8,472 nt of DNA from an uncultured Lachnobacterium sp. (GTDB lineage Bacteria; Bacillota; Clostridia; Lachnospirales; Lachnospiraceae): positions 1 to 8,472 of the forward strand of contig URQG01000072.1 in the NCBI GenBank assembly GCA_900549895.1. Direction: 5' to 3'. Positions within the stretch are counted from its first letter, which is position 1, and the number at the start of each line of letters is the position of its first letter. The notes beneath the pieces are model-generated. The model saw only the letters and a program-made list of their open reading frames with translations, was not told the origin of the DNA and searched no databases. Shown piece after piece: positions 1-6,965 of the stretch. The translations under genes were made by a program, and so were the position numbers.

Positions 1-49
1 ATCTACACGCGTAAGATCGTCGGCAGCGTCAGATGTGTATAAGAGACAG
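1..49 (+). other. Untrimmed Illumina Nextera read-1 adapter (artefact)
   Basis: Bases 1-8 (ATCTACAC) are the end of the P5 oligo. Bases 9-16 (GCGTAAGA) are an 8-base i5 index that matches, from memory, Nextera index 517. Bases 17-30 are the Nextera read-1 tail, and 31-49 are the 19-base Tn5 mosaic end AGATGTGTATAAGAGACAG. This is library DNA, not genome. It supplies a false ATG at 33 that adds MCIRDS to the front of the truncated leuA frame; those residues should be removed. Confidence 0.98.
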
Positions 50-50
50 C

Positions 51-1802
51 TTTATGCGTACGCTGATCGAGCGTGACATGATTCCTGAGGATGTGACGGT
101 TCAGGTTTTAACACAGGCTCGTGAGCACATCATCAAGAAGACGTTTGAGGCAGTAAAAGGTGCGCCACACGCAGTCATCCATCTGTACAACTCAACTTCC
201 GTTGCACAGAGAGAGCAGGTATTCAAGAAAGATAAGGAACAGATCAAGAAGCTTGCTGTGGACGGAGCGGAACTGTTAAAGAAACTTGCTTCCGAGACCG
301 ACGGAGATTTCTCATTCGAGTACAGCCCGGAGAGTTTCCACGGAACAGAAGTCGAGTATGCGGTTGAGGTATGTAATGCAGTACTTGATGTATGGCAGCC
401 GGATGCAGCACATAAGGCAATCATCAATATCCCGGCAACGGTTGAGACGGCGATGCCACACGTGTTTGCAACACAGATCGAATATGTCAGCAAAAACTTA
501 AAATACAGAGATCATGTTGTATTAAGCCTTCATCCTCACAATGACAGAGGATGTGGTGTTGCGGATTCGGAACTTGGACTTCTTGCGGGAGCGGATCGTA
601 TCGAGGGAACACTTTTCGGAAACGGTGAGCGTACCGGTAACGTGGATATCATCACACTTGCGATGAATATGTTCTCTTATGGAATCGATCCGTTACTTGA
701 CTTTGCGGATATGCCAAGAATCCGTGCAACTTATGAGCGTCTTACAAGAATGCAGGTTGGCGACCGTGCACCGTATGCAGGAGATCTTGTATTCTCTGCT
801 TTTTCCGGATCTCATCAGGATGCGATTGCCAAGGGTATGGCATGGAGAGAGGAGAAGAAACTTACGACATGGACGGTTCCGTATCTGCCGATCGATCCGG
901 TGGATGTCGGAAGAACTTACGACAGCGATGTTATCCGTATCAACAGCCAGTCCGGAAAAGGCGGAATCAGCTACATCTTAAAGCAGAATTTCTCCATTTC
1001 TATGCCGGTTGCGATGCGTGAGGAAGTCGGTTATGCAGTAAAGCAGGTTTCCGATGAGGAGCATAAGGAGTTATCTCCACAGTGGGTATATGAGATCTTT
1101 GAGGAGAATTACGTAAATCGTATGCCTTACTTTACGGTCGATGAGTGCCACTTTAAGCAGAATGATGGAATTATGGCGGAAGCTACCATCACACATGGTG
1201 GAAAGAAGACGGTTGTCGATGCAAACGGAAACGGACGTCTTGATGCGGTCAGCAATACATTAAAGCAGTTCTTTGGTATCAGCTACGAGTTGTCAACTTA
1301 TGAGGAGCACGCTTTGTCCCATGGTTCTTCTTCCAAGGCAATCGCTTATGTTGGAATTACATGCGAAGGCAAGAATTACTGGGGTGTCGGCATGGATGAG
1401 GATATTATTAAGGCATCTATTTCCGCTTTGGTTGTTGCAGTCAACAAGCTGCCACAGATTGAGCAGAACGAGGAAGGACAGGATGAGCGCCTGACTTCTA
1501 TGCTCAACTTCATCCAGAACAATTATCAGAATGTCACATTAGAGAGTCTGGCTGAGCAGTTCCACCTCTCTGAGCCGTATGTGTCCAAGTATATCAAGGA
1601 TAAGTCGGGTAAGACATTTGGCGAGCATGTTGCACATATTCGTATGAAGCGTGCAAAGACATTACTCAAGAATGGCAATATGACCGTTGAAAATATTGCA
1701 TATGCGGTTGGATATCAGAATGTGGAACACTTCAATCGCACCTTTAAGAAGAGCTTTGATATGACGCCGATCCAGTATCGCAATGAGGCCAGATCAAATT
1801 AG
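51..1802 (+). CDS. leuA: 2-isopropylmalate synthase fused to AraC-type DNA-binding domain, 5'-truncated
   Basis: LeuA joins acetyl-CoA and 2-ketoisovalerate to make 2-isopropylmalate, the first committed step of leucine synthesis in the cytoplasm. The 583-residue fragment starts inside the TIM barrel because the contig ends here. The DxRDG-type start of the barrel, perhaps 80-90 residues, is missing. Numbering from the first genomic codon, metal ligands lie in LHPHNDRG (H161, H163) and the signature GNGERTGN is at 190-197. LPIDPVDVGRTYD followed by NSQSGKGG marks the longer yeast-type LeuA subfamily. The leucine-binding LeuA dimer domain spans about 355-468 and ends in GVGMDEDIIKASISALV. Most family members stop near there. 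This one continues through an acidic linker into an AraC/XylS HTH domain (about 481-580) and ends at TAG. No stop codon or frame change interrupts the junction. The AraC extension suggests a leucine-responsive DNA-binding enzyme, which is inference. Family assignment is very secure. Confidence 0.95.
   Translation, partial: FMRTLIERDMIPEDVTVQVLTQAREHIIKKTFEAVKGAPHAVIHLYNSTSVAQREQVFKKDKEQIKKLAVDGAELLKKLASETDGDFSFEYSPESFHGTEVEYAVEVCNAVLDVWQPDAAHKAIINIPATVETAMPHVFATQIEYVSKNLKYRDHVVLSLHPHNDRGCGVADSELGLLAGADRIEGTLFGNGERTGNVDIITLAMNMFSYGIDPLLDFADMPRIRATYERLTRMQVGDRAPYAGDLVFSAFSGSHQDAIAKGMAWREEKKLTTWTVPYLPIDPVDVGRTYDSDVIRINSQSGKGGISYILKQNFSISMPVAMREEVGYAVKQVSDEEHKELSPQWVYEIFEENYVNRMPYFTVDECHFKQNDGIMAEATITHGGKKTVVDANGNGRLDAVSNTLKQFFGISYELSTYEEHALSHGSSSKAIAYVGITCEGKNYWGVGMDEDIIKASISALVVAVNKLPQIEQNEEGQDERLTSMLNFIQNNYQNVTLESLAEQFHLSEPYVSKYIKDKSGKTFGEHVAHIRMKRAKTLLKNGNMTVENIAYAVGYQNVEHFNRTFKKSFDMTPIQYRNEARSN
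1491..1790 (+). other. AraC/XylS-type double helix-turn-helix domain at the LeuA C-terminus
   Basis: This is the DNA-binding part of the fusion protein. It contains both HTH units of the AraC family. The first reads TLESLAEQFHLSEPYVSKYI and is followed by the connecting helix around HIRMKRAKTLL. The second reads ENIAYAVGYQNVEHFNRTFK and ends with MTPIQYR, matching the family signature IA..VGY....F.R.FK......P..YR. The glycine usual before the final [MT]P is replaced by aspartate (SFDMTP). All core positions look intact, so it should fold and bind DNA. The target is unknown. Confidence 0.92.
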
Positions 1803-1822
1803 AAATTGTTCGTAAGTTGAAC

Positions 1823-1853
1823 TTGTGTTTACAAGGTTATCATGTGATATAAT
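1823..1853 (+). promoter_or_regulatory. Extended -10 promoter upstream of the HAD phosphatase gene
   Basis: TATAAT at 1848-1853 is preceded by TGa, giving the extended -10 form TGnTATAAT. The -35 region is poor: TTGTGT at 1823-1828 leaves a 19-base spacer and TTTACA at 1828-1833 leaves 14. Extended -10 promoters tolerate a weak -35. Transcription would start near 1860, just before a hairpin, and run into the gene starting at 1933. Confidence 0.55.
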
Positions 1854-1865
1854 AACAAAAGCGAT

Positions 1866-1895
1866 GAAATAGGCCGTGGAAACACGGCTTATTTT
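1866..1895 (+). terminator. Long hairpin between leuA and the HAD gene, terminator-like
   Basis: GCCGTG (1873-1878) and CACGGC (1883-1888) pair around a GAAA loop. The stem extends outward through A/T pairs to about 13 base pairs, ending in TTATTTT. It could terminate leuA transcription, in either direction because of the A and T flanks. It also lies downstream of the predicted promoter at 1823-1853, so it would sit within a few bases of the 5' end of that mRNA and could act as a stabilising hairpin or attenuator. Confidence 0.5.
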
Positions 1896-1915
1896 ACGAA
1901 TAAAAAGGGGAAAGC

Positions 1916-1921
1916 AAGGAG
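1916..1921 (+). promoter_or_regulatory. Ribosome binding site that fixes the HAD gene start
   Basis: AAGGAG lies 11 bases before ATG 1933. The frame is open back to a GTG at 1876, but that GTG sits inside the hairpin stem and would add 19 residues ahead of the HAD motif I strand, which normally begins a few residues from the N-terminus. The start at 1933 is therefore preferred. Confidence 0.8.
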
Positions 1922-1932
1922 AAAAGATCAGT

Positions 1933-2715
1933 ATGGCTCTTATTTTTTTTGATATAGACGGAACACTTTGGGATGAGAATATGAAGATTCCGGATGGAAC
2001 GATTGCTACATTAAAGCAGGTACAACAGAACGGACACAAGATTTTTCTGTGCAGCGGCCGTGCAAGAGGAAATATTCGTGACAAAACATTATTGGATGTG
2101 GGATTTGATGGAATCTTAGCGGCGTGCGGTAATCATGTCGAGCTGGATGGTAAGATCGTGCATGAAAATATTATTTCGCCGGAACTTACGGAGAAAGTGG
2201 TTCGTATTCTGAAGGAATGTCATATGCCGGTTGTGTTGGAAGGACCGGATTGCCACTGGATCGATGAGCATGGATTTGAGGATGATCCGTATGTGATCTA
2301 TCTGTTTGAGGAGATGGGCAAAAGCGCCAAGGTTCTCAAGGAATATACACCGGATATCCGAATGAACAAGTTCTCTGCAGATGTGCTCGAGGACACGGAT
2401 TATGACCGCATTAAGGCAGAACTGGGAAATGATTTTGATTTTCTGGAGCATGAGGGCAATGTCGTGGAGTGCGTGCCGAAGGGGACTTCTAAGGCGACCG
2501 GGATTGAGTGGCTTTGCAGCTATCTTGGAGTTCCGAGAGAGGAGACCTATGCGATCGGTGACAGTATCAATGATCTGGACATGCTTGAATATGTGGGGCA
2601 TGGTATTGCAATGGGGAATGCAACGCAGCCACCGAAAGATGTGGCGGAGTTTGTGACAACGGATATTCATGAGGACGGAATCCGTAACGCGATGCTGCAT
2701 TATCATTTGATATAA
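1933..2715 (+). CDS. Cof-type HAD superfamily (class IIB) phosphatase
   Basis: This is a cytoplasmic Mg-dependent hydrolase of the haloacid dehalogenase superfamily. Cof-type members dephosphorylate sugar phosphates, flavin mononucleotide, pyridoxal phosphate or similar small metabolites. The actual substrate cannot be read from sequence. In the 260-residue protein, motif I is FFDIDGTLW with nucleophile D7 and acid/base D9. Motif II serine is S41 in FLCSGR. A C2-type cap lies roughly between residues 80 and 180. The motif III lysine is probably K187 in PKGTSKATG. Motif IV is GDSINDLDM at 209-217 with D210 and D214. All catalytic residues are present and the length is usual for the family. It has its own predicted promoter and does not appear to belong to the leucine or pilus transcription units. 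Confidence 0.93.
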   Translation: MALIFFDIDGTLWDENMKIPDGTIATLKQVQQNGHKIFLCSGRARGNIRDKTLLDVGFDGILAACGNHVELDGKIVHENIISPELTEKVVRILKECHMPVVLEGPDCHWIDEHGFEDDPYVIYLFEEMGKSAKVLKEYTPDIRMNKFSADVLEDTDYDRIKAELGNDFDFLEHEGNVVECVPKGTSKATGIEWLCSYLGVPREETYAIGDSINDLDMLEYVGHGIAMGNATQPPKDVAEFVTTDIHEDGIRNAMLHYHLI

Positions 2716-2719
2716 TTTT

Positions 2720-2766
2720 AAATCCGCAGTTTGGATTTGCTTGTTTGGAAGCAGTGACAGAACAAG
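2720..2766 (+). terminator. Two weak inverted repeats after the HAD gene
   Basis: AAATCC (2720-2725) pairs with GGATTT (2733-2738) around a 7-base loop. CTTGTT (2740-2745) pairs with AACAAG (2761-2766) around a 15-base loop. The first is followed by only a broken T-run (GCTTGTTT). These may end the HAD transcript, but neither is a convincing intrinsic terminator. Confidence 0.3.
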
Positions 2767-2767
2767 T

Positions 2768-2841
2768 TAAAATAAAATTGCACAAAAAAATACAAATTTT
2801 AGCTCCGTTCTATTGCAGTATGTTGTCTAAAAGATTATAAT
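2768..2841 (+). promoter_or_regulatory. Sigma-A promoter of the type IV pilus operon with A/T-tract upstream element
   Basis: A perfect TATAAT at 2836-2841 lies 17 bases downstream of TTGCAG at 2813-2818, a weak -35 that keeps TTG. Immediately upstream, 2768-2810 is very rich in A and T tracts, including seven consecutive A, as in UP elements that recruit the RNA polymerase alpha subunit. Transcription should start near 2848, giving a leader of about 78 bases before pilB. Confidence 0.65.
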
Positions 2842-2847
2842 GATAAC

Positions 2848-2925
2848 GATGTAATAAAAGCATGCGGATGCATGCGCAGGTCATCAGGCTTTGTCGGGTG
2901 ACGGATATGCATGTTAGGGGGAAAC
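2848..2925 (+). other. Structured 5' leader of pilB, function unknown
   Basis: ATGCAT (2868-2873) can pair with ATGCAT (2907-2912). Inside it GTCATC (2880-2885) pairs with GGTGAC (2897-2902) around an 11-base loop. This gives a two-part hairpin ending just before the AGGGGG ribosome site. The conserved cores of cyclic di-GMP riboswitch classes I and II are not recognisable. It may be an ordinary leader fold. Confidence 0.35.
2916..2921 (+). promoter_or_regulatory. Ribosome binding site that favours the pilB start at 2926
   Basis: AGGGGG ends four bases before ATG 2926, which is short but usable. An in-frame ATG also occurs at 2911, but it overlaps the predicted leader stem and has no good ribosome site. 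It would add only MLGGN, so the choice does not affect any domain. Confidence 0.6.
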
Positions 2926-4668
2926 ATGGATAACTTAGTGGGAGGAAGCCGGAAGAAACGATTGGGCGATCTTCTTGTGGATGCCGGGGTCATCACGCAG
3001 GATCAACTGATGCAGGCTCTACAGATACAGAAAACCGAAAAAAAGGGAGATCGTCTCGGCGTGGTACTGATCGATCTGGGCATGACCGATGAGAAGCAGA
3101 TCATGGATGCACTGAAGAAGCAGCTGAAGATCGAGAGTATTGATTTATCGACGATCCGCATTCCGGAAGAGATCACCAGACTGGTCGAAGAGTCGGTTCT
3201 TCGAAAGTATATGCTGATCCCTTTTCAGTTTAATGAGAAGAATCCGAATCTCCTTAAAGTAGCGATGAGCGACCCGCTGGATATCCGTGCGATGGACGAT
3301 ATTTCGATCATTACGGGCTGCCAGGTGGAACGGTATGTGGCCACGACAAGTGATATTGCTGCGGCGATCGACCGGTATTACGGCAATGCGGAAGCGCTCC
3401 GAGTGGCGGAACAGTACACAAGAGAGCGTGAAGAACAGGCCAAAGCGAGAGCCGCGGTCGAACCGGGAAGCGGCGAAGAAAGCAGCGTGCAGCAGGCACC
3501 GATCGTTAAACTTCTCGCGCAGATCATCGAGCAGGCAGTCCATAAACGAGCCAGTGATATCCATATTGAACCGATGGAAAATCAGGTGCGCATCCGGTTC
3601 CGTGTCGATGGAGTGCTGCATGAAGCGATGCGGCACGATATCGGTCTGCATGCGGCTTTGATCGCACGAATCAAGATCGTCAGCGGACTTGACATATCCG
3701 AGAAGCGCCGCCCGCAGGACGGACGAGCCACAAGCATTGTCGACCGTCAGGAGTACGATATCCGAGTATCCATTCTTCCGACGGTTTACGGTGAGAAAGT
3801 CGTTATGCGACTTGCGCAGAAGAAGGCACTCACCATGGATAAAAGGGATTTAGGATTCCCGGATGACGAACTGGAAAAATTCAATCGTATCCTAAGTCAT
3901 CCGAACGGACTGATTCTGGTAACGGGACCGACCGGAAGCGGTAAGTCTACCACGCTTTATACAGCGCTCAGTGAGCTGAACGTGGAAGGTGTCAATATTA
4001 TCACGGTTGAGGATCCGGTTGAGGCCAATCTAAACGGTGTCAATCAGGTACAGGTAAACGAGAAGGCGGGGCTGACCTTTGGCAGCGCGCTTCGTTCGAT
4101 CCTGCGTCAGGATCCGGATATCATTATGATCGGAGAGATCCGAGATCAGGAGACGGCGGAGATCGCGGTCAAGGCATCGATCACCGGCCATCTGGTTGTC
4201 AGTACCTTACATACCAACAGTTCTGCCAACACGATCACGCGTCTGGCGGATATGGGAGTGGAAAATTATCTGATCGCAGACTCTGTGGTCGGTGTGATCG
4301 CGCAGCGTCTGGTGCGGCGTGTCTGTCCGGCGTGCGGCGTGGTAAGGGACGCAACCGAAGAAGAGAAAAAAACGCTTGGCTTTGCCGGCAGCCCGAAACG
4401 CATCCAGGTGCGCACCCCGGGGCACAAAGAGTGCGTCCGCTGCGGCGGAACCGGATATTTCGGACGAATCGGTGTCTATGAGATCATGCCGATTACCTCC
4501 GACTTAAGACAGGCGATCAACAGGGGTGAGAATGCGGACGTGTTGGAGGAGATTGCACGAAAGCATGGAATGAAAACGCTTCGTATGAGTGCAGTGGAGT
4601 ATGCACTCAGGGGAATTACCACAGTCGAGGAAGTGCGGCGGGTAGCTTACGAAGAGGATGATGAATAA
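2926..4668 (+). CDS. pilB: Type IV pilus extension ATPase PilB (GspE family) with MshEN domain
   Basis: PilB is the hexameric cytoplasmic ATPase that powers pilus assembly through the PilC platform. The 580-residue protein opens with a tandem MshEN motif: RLG..LV..G repeats at 12-35 and 43-66, the signature known to bind cyclic di-GMP in MshE and PilB proteins. A charged linker near 165-190 (REREEQAKARAAVEPGSG) leads to the GspE core. Walker A is GPTGSGKSTT from 334 with K340. Walker B is DPDIIMIGE at 396-404, with E404 as likely catalytic base. The His box is TGHLVVSTLHTN with H422 and H429. A zinc site is formed by C467, C470, C503 and C506, typical of extension rather than retraction ATPases. 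The conserved EDPVEY reads EDPVEA here. It is the first gene of the operon, and pilT follows after 14 bases. Confidence 0.95.
   Translation: MDNLVGGSRKKRLGDLLVDAGVITQDQLMQALQIQKTEKKGDRLGVVLIDLGMTDEKQIMDALKKQLKIESIDLSTIRIPEEITRLVEESVLRKYMLIPFQFNEKNPNLLKVAMSDPLDIRAMDDISIITGCQVERYVATTSDIAAAIDRYYGNAEALRVAEQYTREREEQAKARAAVEPGSGEESSVQQAPIVKLLAQIIEQAVHKRASDIHIEPMENQVRIRFRVDGVLHEAMRHDIGLHAALIARIKIVSGLDISEKRRPQDGRATSIVDRQEYDIRVSILPTVYGEKVVMRLAQKKALTMDKRDLGFPDDELEKFNRILSHPNGLILVTGPTGSGKSTTLYTALSELNVEGVNIITVEDPVEANLNGVNQVQVNEKAGLTFGSALRSILRQDPDIIMIGEIRDQETAEIAVKASITGHLVVSTLHTNSSANTITRLADMGVENYLIADSVVGVIAQRLVRRVCPACGVVRDATEEEKKTLGFAGSPKRIQVRTPGHKECVRCGGTGYFGRIGVYEIMPITSDLRQAINRGENADVLEEIARKHGMKTLRMSAVEYALRGITTVEEVRRVAYEEDDE
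3914..3947 (+). repeat. 34-base exact repeat, pilB copy (Walker A)
   Basis: These 34 bases encode the LVTGPTGSGKS stretch and are identical to 5068-5101 in pilT, including every third codon position. Flanking DNA diverges at once on both sides. Confidence 0.9.
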
Positions 4669-4682
4669 AGGGGTTTTTAAAA

Positions 4683-5744
4683 ATGGAATTATCAATGCAC
4701 ACACTTCTTTCTATCGCAAAAGAGAATCATGCATCCGATGTACATATCACAGTGGGAGTCAGACCCAAATGCCGAATCAGCGGCACGCTCTATGAGATGG
4801 ATGGTTTCGAGCGGCTGACACCGGCGATGACGCAGCAGCTTGTGGAGTCGATGTTTGGCCCAAAGCAGAAACAGACCATGGAAGAGGTCGGCGAAGTTGA
4901 TTTCGCATATTCCGATCCGCGTATCGGACGCTTCCGTGTGAATGCCTTTCATCAGAGAGGTTCCTATGCGGCAGTGCTGCGTATTGTGGCAAGTGACATC
5001 CCGGCGCCGGATCAGCTTGGGGTTCCGGAGTCTGTCTTAGGGCTTACCAAGAAAAAGAGAGGACTGGTTCTGGTAACGGGACCGACCGGAAGCGGTAAGT
5101 CAACGACGCTGGCATCCCTCATCGATGTCATCAACAAGGAACGAAACGAACATATCATTACATTGGAAGACCCAATCGAGTATTTACATAAACATATTCG
5201 GTCGATCGTAAACCAGAGGGAAATTGGACTGGATACGGATTCGTACGGCAACGCGCTTCGTGCGGCTCTCCGTGAGGATCCGGATATCATTCTGGTGGGC
5301 GAGATGCGAGACTTTGACACGATCTCCACGGCGATTACCGCGGCAGAGACCGGCCATCTGGTGTTCTCGACCCTGCATACGATCGGTGCGGCACCGACGA
5401 TCGAGCGTATCGTCGATGTATTCCCGCCGCATCAGCAGAACCAGATCCGTTCGCAGCTTGCATCGGTTCTGGAGGCGGTCATCTCGCAGCAGCTTCTGCC
5501 GACCATCGATGGCAAAGGCAGAGTGGCGGCGTTCGAGGTCATGCTCGGGACACCGGCGATCAAGAATCTGATCCGCGAGGACAAAGCGCACCAGATCCCA
5601 TCGATCATGCAGACGAGCAAAAAGCTTGGCATGCAGACGATGGACGAGTCACTTTTCAATCTGTACTTAAAGCACAGGATCGATGGCGCCAATGCCGTCG
5701 AGTATGCACAGGATACCGCTGCGATGCAGCAGAAACTGTATTAG
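4683..5744 (+). CDS. pilT: Type IV pilus retraction ATPase PilT
   Basis: PilT is the cytoplasmic hexameric ATPase that depolymerises pili, giving retraction, twitching motility and DNA-uptake force. The protein is 353 residues, normal for PilT and far shorter than PilB. It has the PAS-like N-terminal domain starting at residue 5 (MHTLLSIAKENHASDVHI). Walker A is GPTGSGKST at 133-141 with K139, Walker B is DPDIILVGE at 199-207, and the His box is TGHLVFSTLHT. The PilT hallmark AIRNLIRE appears as AIKNLIRE at 292-299. No zinc cysteines are present, as expected. The start at 4683 has AAAGGGG nine bases upstream, overlapping the pilB stop; ATG 4695 is a less well placed alternative. Its presence next to pilB indicates a retractable type IVa-like system. 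Identification is firm. Confidence 0.96.
   Translation: MELSMHTLLSIAKENHASDVHITVGVRPKCRISGTLYEMDGFERLTPAMTQQLVESMFGPKQKQTMEEVGEVDFAYSDPRIGRFRVNAFHQRGSYAAVLRIVASDIPAPDQLGVPESVLGLTKKKRGLVLVTGPTGSGKSTTLASLIDVINKERNEHIITLEDPIEYLHKHIRSIVNQREIGLDTDSYGNALRAALREDPDIILVGEMRDFDTISTAITAAETGHLVFSTLHTIGAAPTIERIVDVFPPHQQNQIRSQLASVLEAVISQQLLPTIDGKGRVAAFEVMLGTPAIKNLIREDKAHQIPSIMQTSKKLGMQTMDESLFNLYLKHRIDGANAVEYAQDTAAMQQKLY
5068..5101 (+). repeat. 34-base exact repeat, pilT copy (Walker A)
   Basis: Identical to 3914-3947 in pilB. Shorter exact matches also occur at the Walker B region (17 bases, 4109-4125 and 5275-5291) and the His box (14 bases, 4183-4196 and 5349-5362). Confidence 0.9.
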
Positions 5745-5753
5745 GAGGCGGAT

Positions 5754-6965
5754 ATGGCAAGTTACAAGTATGAGATCGTAGGACCGGACGGCAAACCGAA
5801 ATCCGGCACGATCGAAGCGCAGAATATCGAGATCGCAACCGCGGAACTGAAGGCGGGCGGCAGTACGATCGTATCCATCGCGCGGGCGAATGCATTCAAT
5901 AAAGATCTGGAAATCCATATCGGAAAAGCGGTCAGCGTCCGCGAACTTTCCGTCTTCTGCCGGCAGTTTGAGAGCGTGTTAAACGCCGGCGTAACCGTGA
6001 TCGAAGCCTTAAACATGCTTTCGGAGCAGACGGAAAACAAGCGGTTTGCCGCAGCAATCGCGGATGTGCGCGACTCCGTGCAGAAAGGGGATTCCCTTGC
6101 GGTGGCGATGTCCCAGCATCCGAAGATCTTTCCGGAGCTGATGGTGCATATGGTTGCAGCGGGAGAGGCATCCGGAAGCATCGATAAAGCCTTCGACCGG
6201 ATCGGCGGACAGTTTGAAAAGGAAGCCCACCTGAAGGGACTGATCGTGAAATCGGCGATCTATCCGGTGATCCTGATCATTGTCATCATTGCAATCGTTG
6301 CGATCATGATGATCAAGATCGTGCCGACCTTTACGGCGCAGTTTGATGAAGTCGGTGGCACGCTTCCGGGCATCACGCGTGCGGTCATGGGCATCAGCGA
6401 TTTTTTTGTACATAAATGGTTTCTGATGGTTGCCATCGTAGTGGGCATCGTGCTCTTTGTTAAGTCGTTTAAGAAGACGGAGCACGGAGCGATCCTCTGG
6501 GGAAGGCTGATGCTTAAGCTTCCGCTGGTCGGAAGCCTCAATATCAAGACGGCGAGCGCCAGCATGACGCGCACGTTATCCACGCTGATGGGCTCCGGTA
6601 TCCAGCTGGTCGATGCGTTGGAGCTTGTCACCGGCATGATGAAAAATCAGGTGGTCAAGACGGCGCTCAAGGAAGCACAGGAAGAAGTCAGCCGGGGTAT
6701 TCCGCTTTCCAAGCCGCTGGAACAGTCCGGCGTCTTTCCGCCGATGGTCTATCACATGATCGAGATTGGTGAGGAAACCGGTAATATGGAGGATATGCTC
6801 GACAAGATCGCGGCGTATTACGACGAAGAAGTGGAGATGGCAACGCAGGCACTACTGGCTGCGATGGAACCGCTGATTATTGTCGTGATGGCGGTCATTG
6901 TTGTTCCAATCGTGTTGGCGATCATGATGCCGATGTATAGTTTGTATGACAGCATCGGAGTGTAA
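5754..6965 (+). CDS. pilC: Type IV pilus inner-membrane platform protein PilC (GspF family)
   Basis: PilC is the integral membrane platform on which PilB and PilT act to add or remove pilin subunits. The protein is 403 residues, the usual length. The N-terminal segment (YKYEIVGPDGKPKSGTIEA) is typical of the family. Two GspF cytoplasmic helical domains follow at about 65-190 and 268-392, each with the RQF/TRTL...G..L..AL...G and M...GE.(S/T)G pattern (VAAGEASGS at 134-142, IEIGEETGN at 336-344). Strongly hydrophobic segments lie at about 166-192, 222-238 and 372-396, giving three membrane helices. AGGAGG at 5743-5748 overlaps the pilT stop and is five bases from the ATG, so the two genes are probably translationally coupled. 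Confidence 0.96.
   Translation: MASYKYEIVGPDGKPKSGTIEAQNIEIATAELKAGGSTIVSIARANAFNKDLEIHIGKAVSVRELSVFCRQFESVLNAGVTVIEALNMLSEQTENKRFAAAIADVRDSVQKGDSLAVAMSQHPKIFPELMVHMVAAGEASGSIDKAFDRIGGQFEKEAHLKGLIVKSAIYPVILIIVIIAIVAIMMIKIVPTFTAQFDEVGGTLPGITRAVMGISDFFVHKWFLMVAIVVGIVLFVKSFKKTEHGAILWGRLMLKLPLVGSLNIKTASASMTRTLSTLMGSGIQLVDALELVTGMMKNQVVKTALKEAQEEVSRGIPLSKPLEQSGVFPPMVYHMIEIGEETGNMEDMLDKIAAYYDEEVEMATQALLAAMEPLIIVVMAVIVVPIVLAIMMPMYSLYDSIGV

Noticed and set aside
33..50. ATG start for the first gene at 33
   Set aside because: The ATG and the next five codons lie in or straddle the adapter (MCIRDS). The real start is upstream of the contig.
1876..1932. GTG start that would lengthen the HAD phosphatase by 19 residues
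   Set aside because: It lies within the hairpin stem and lacks a suitable ribosome site; ATG 1933 has AAGGAG and places the DxDGT motif at the usual distance from the N-terminus.
2116..2706. Long minus-strand open frame of 196 codons opposite the HAD gene
   Set aside because: It is antisense to a gene with all four HAD motifs, and its translation shows no recognisable domain.
2848..2925. Cyclic di-GMP riboswitch (class I or II) upstream of pilB
   Set aside because: Considered because of the pilus context, but the conserved core and tetraloop-receptor patterns were not found by eye. Only generic hairpins are supported.
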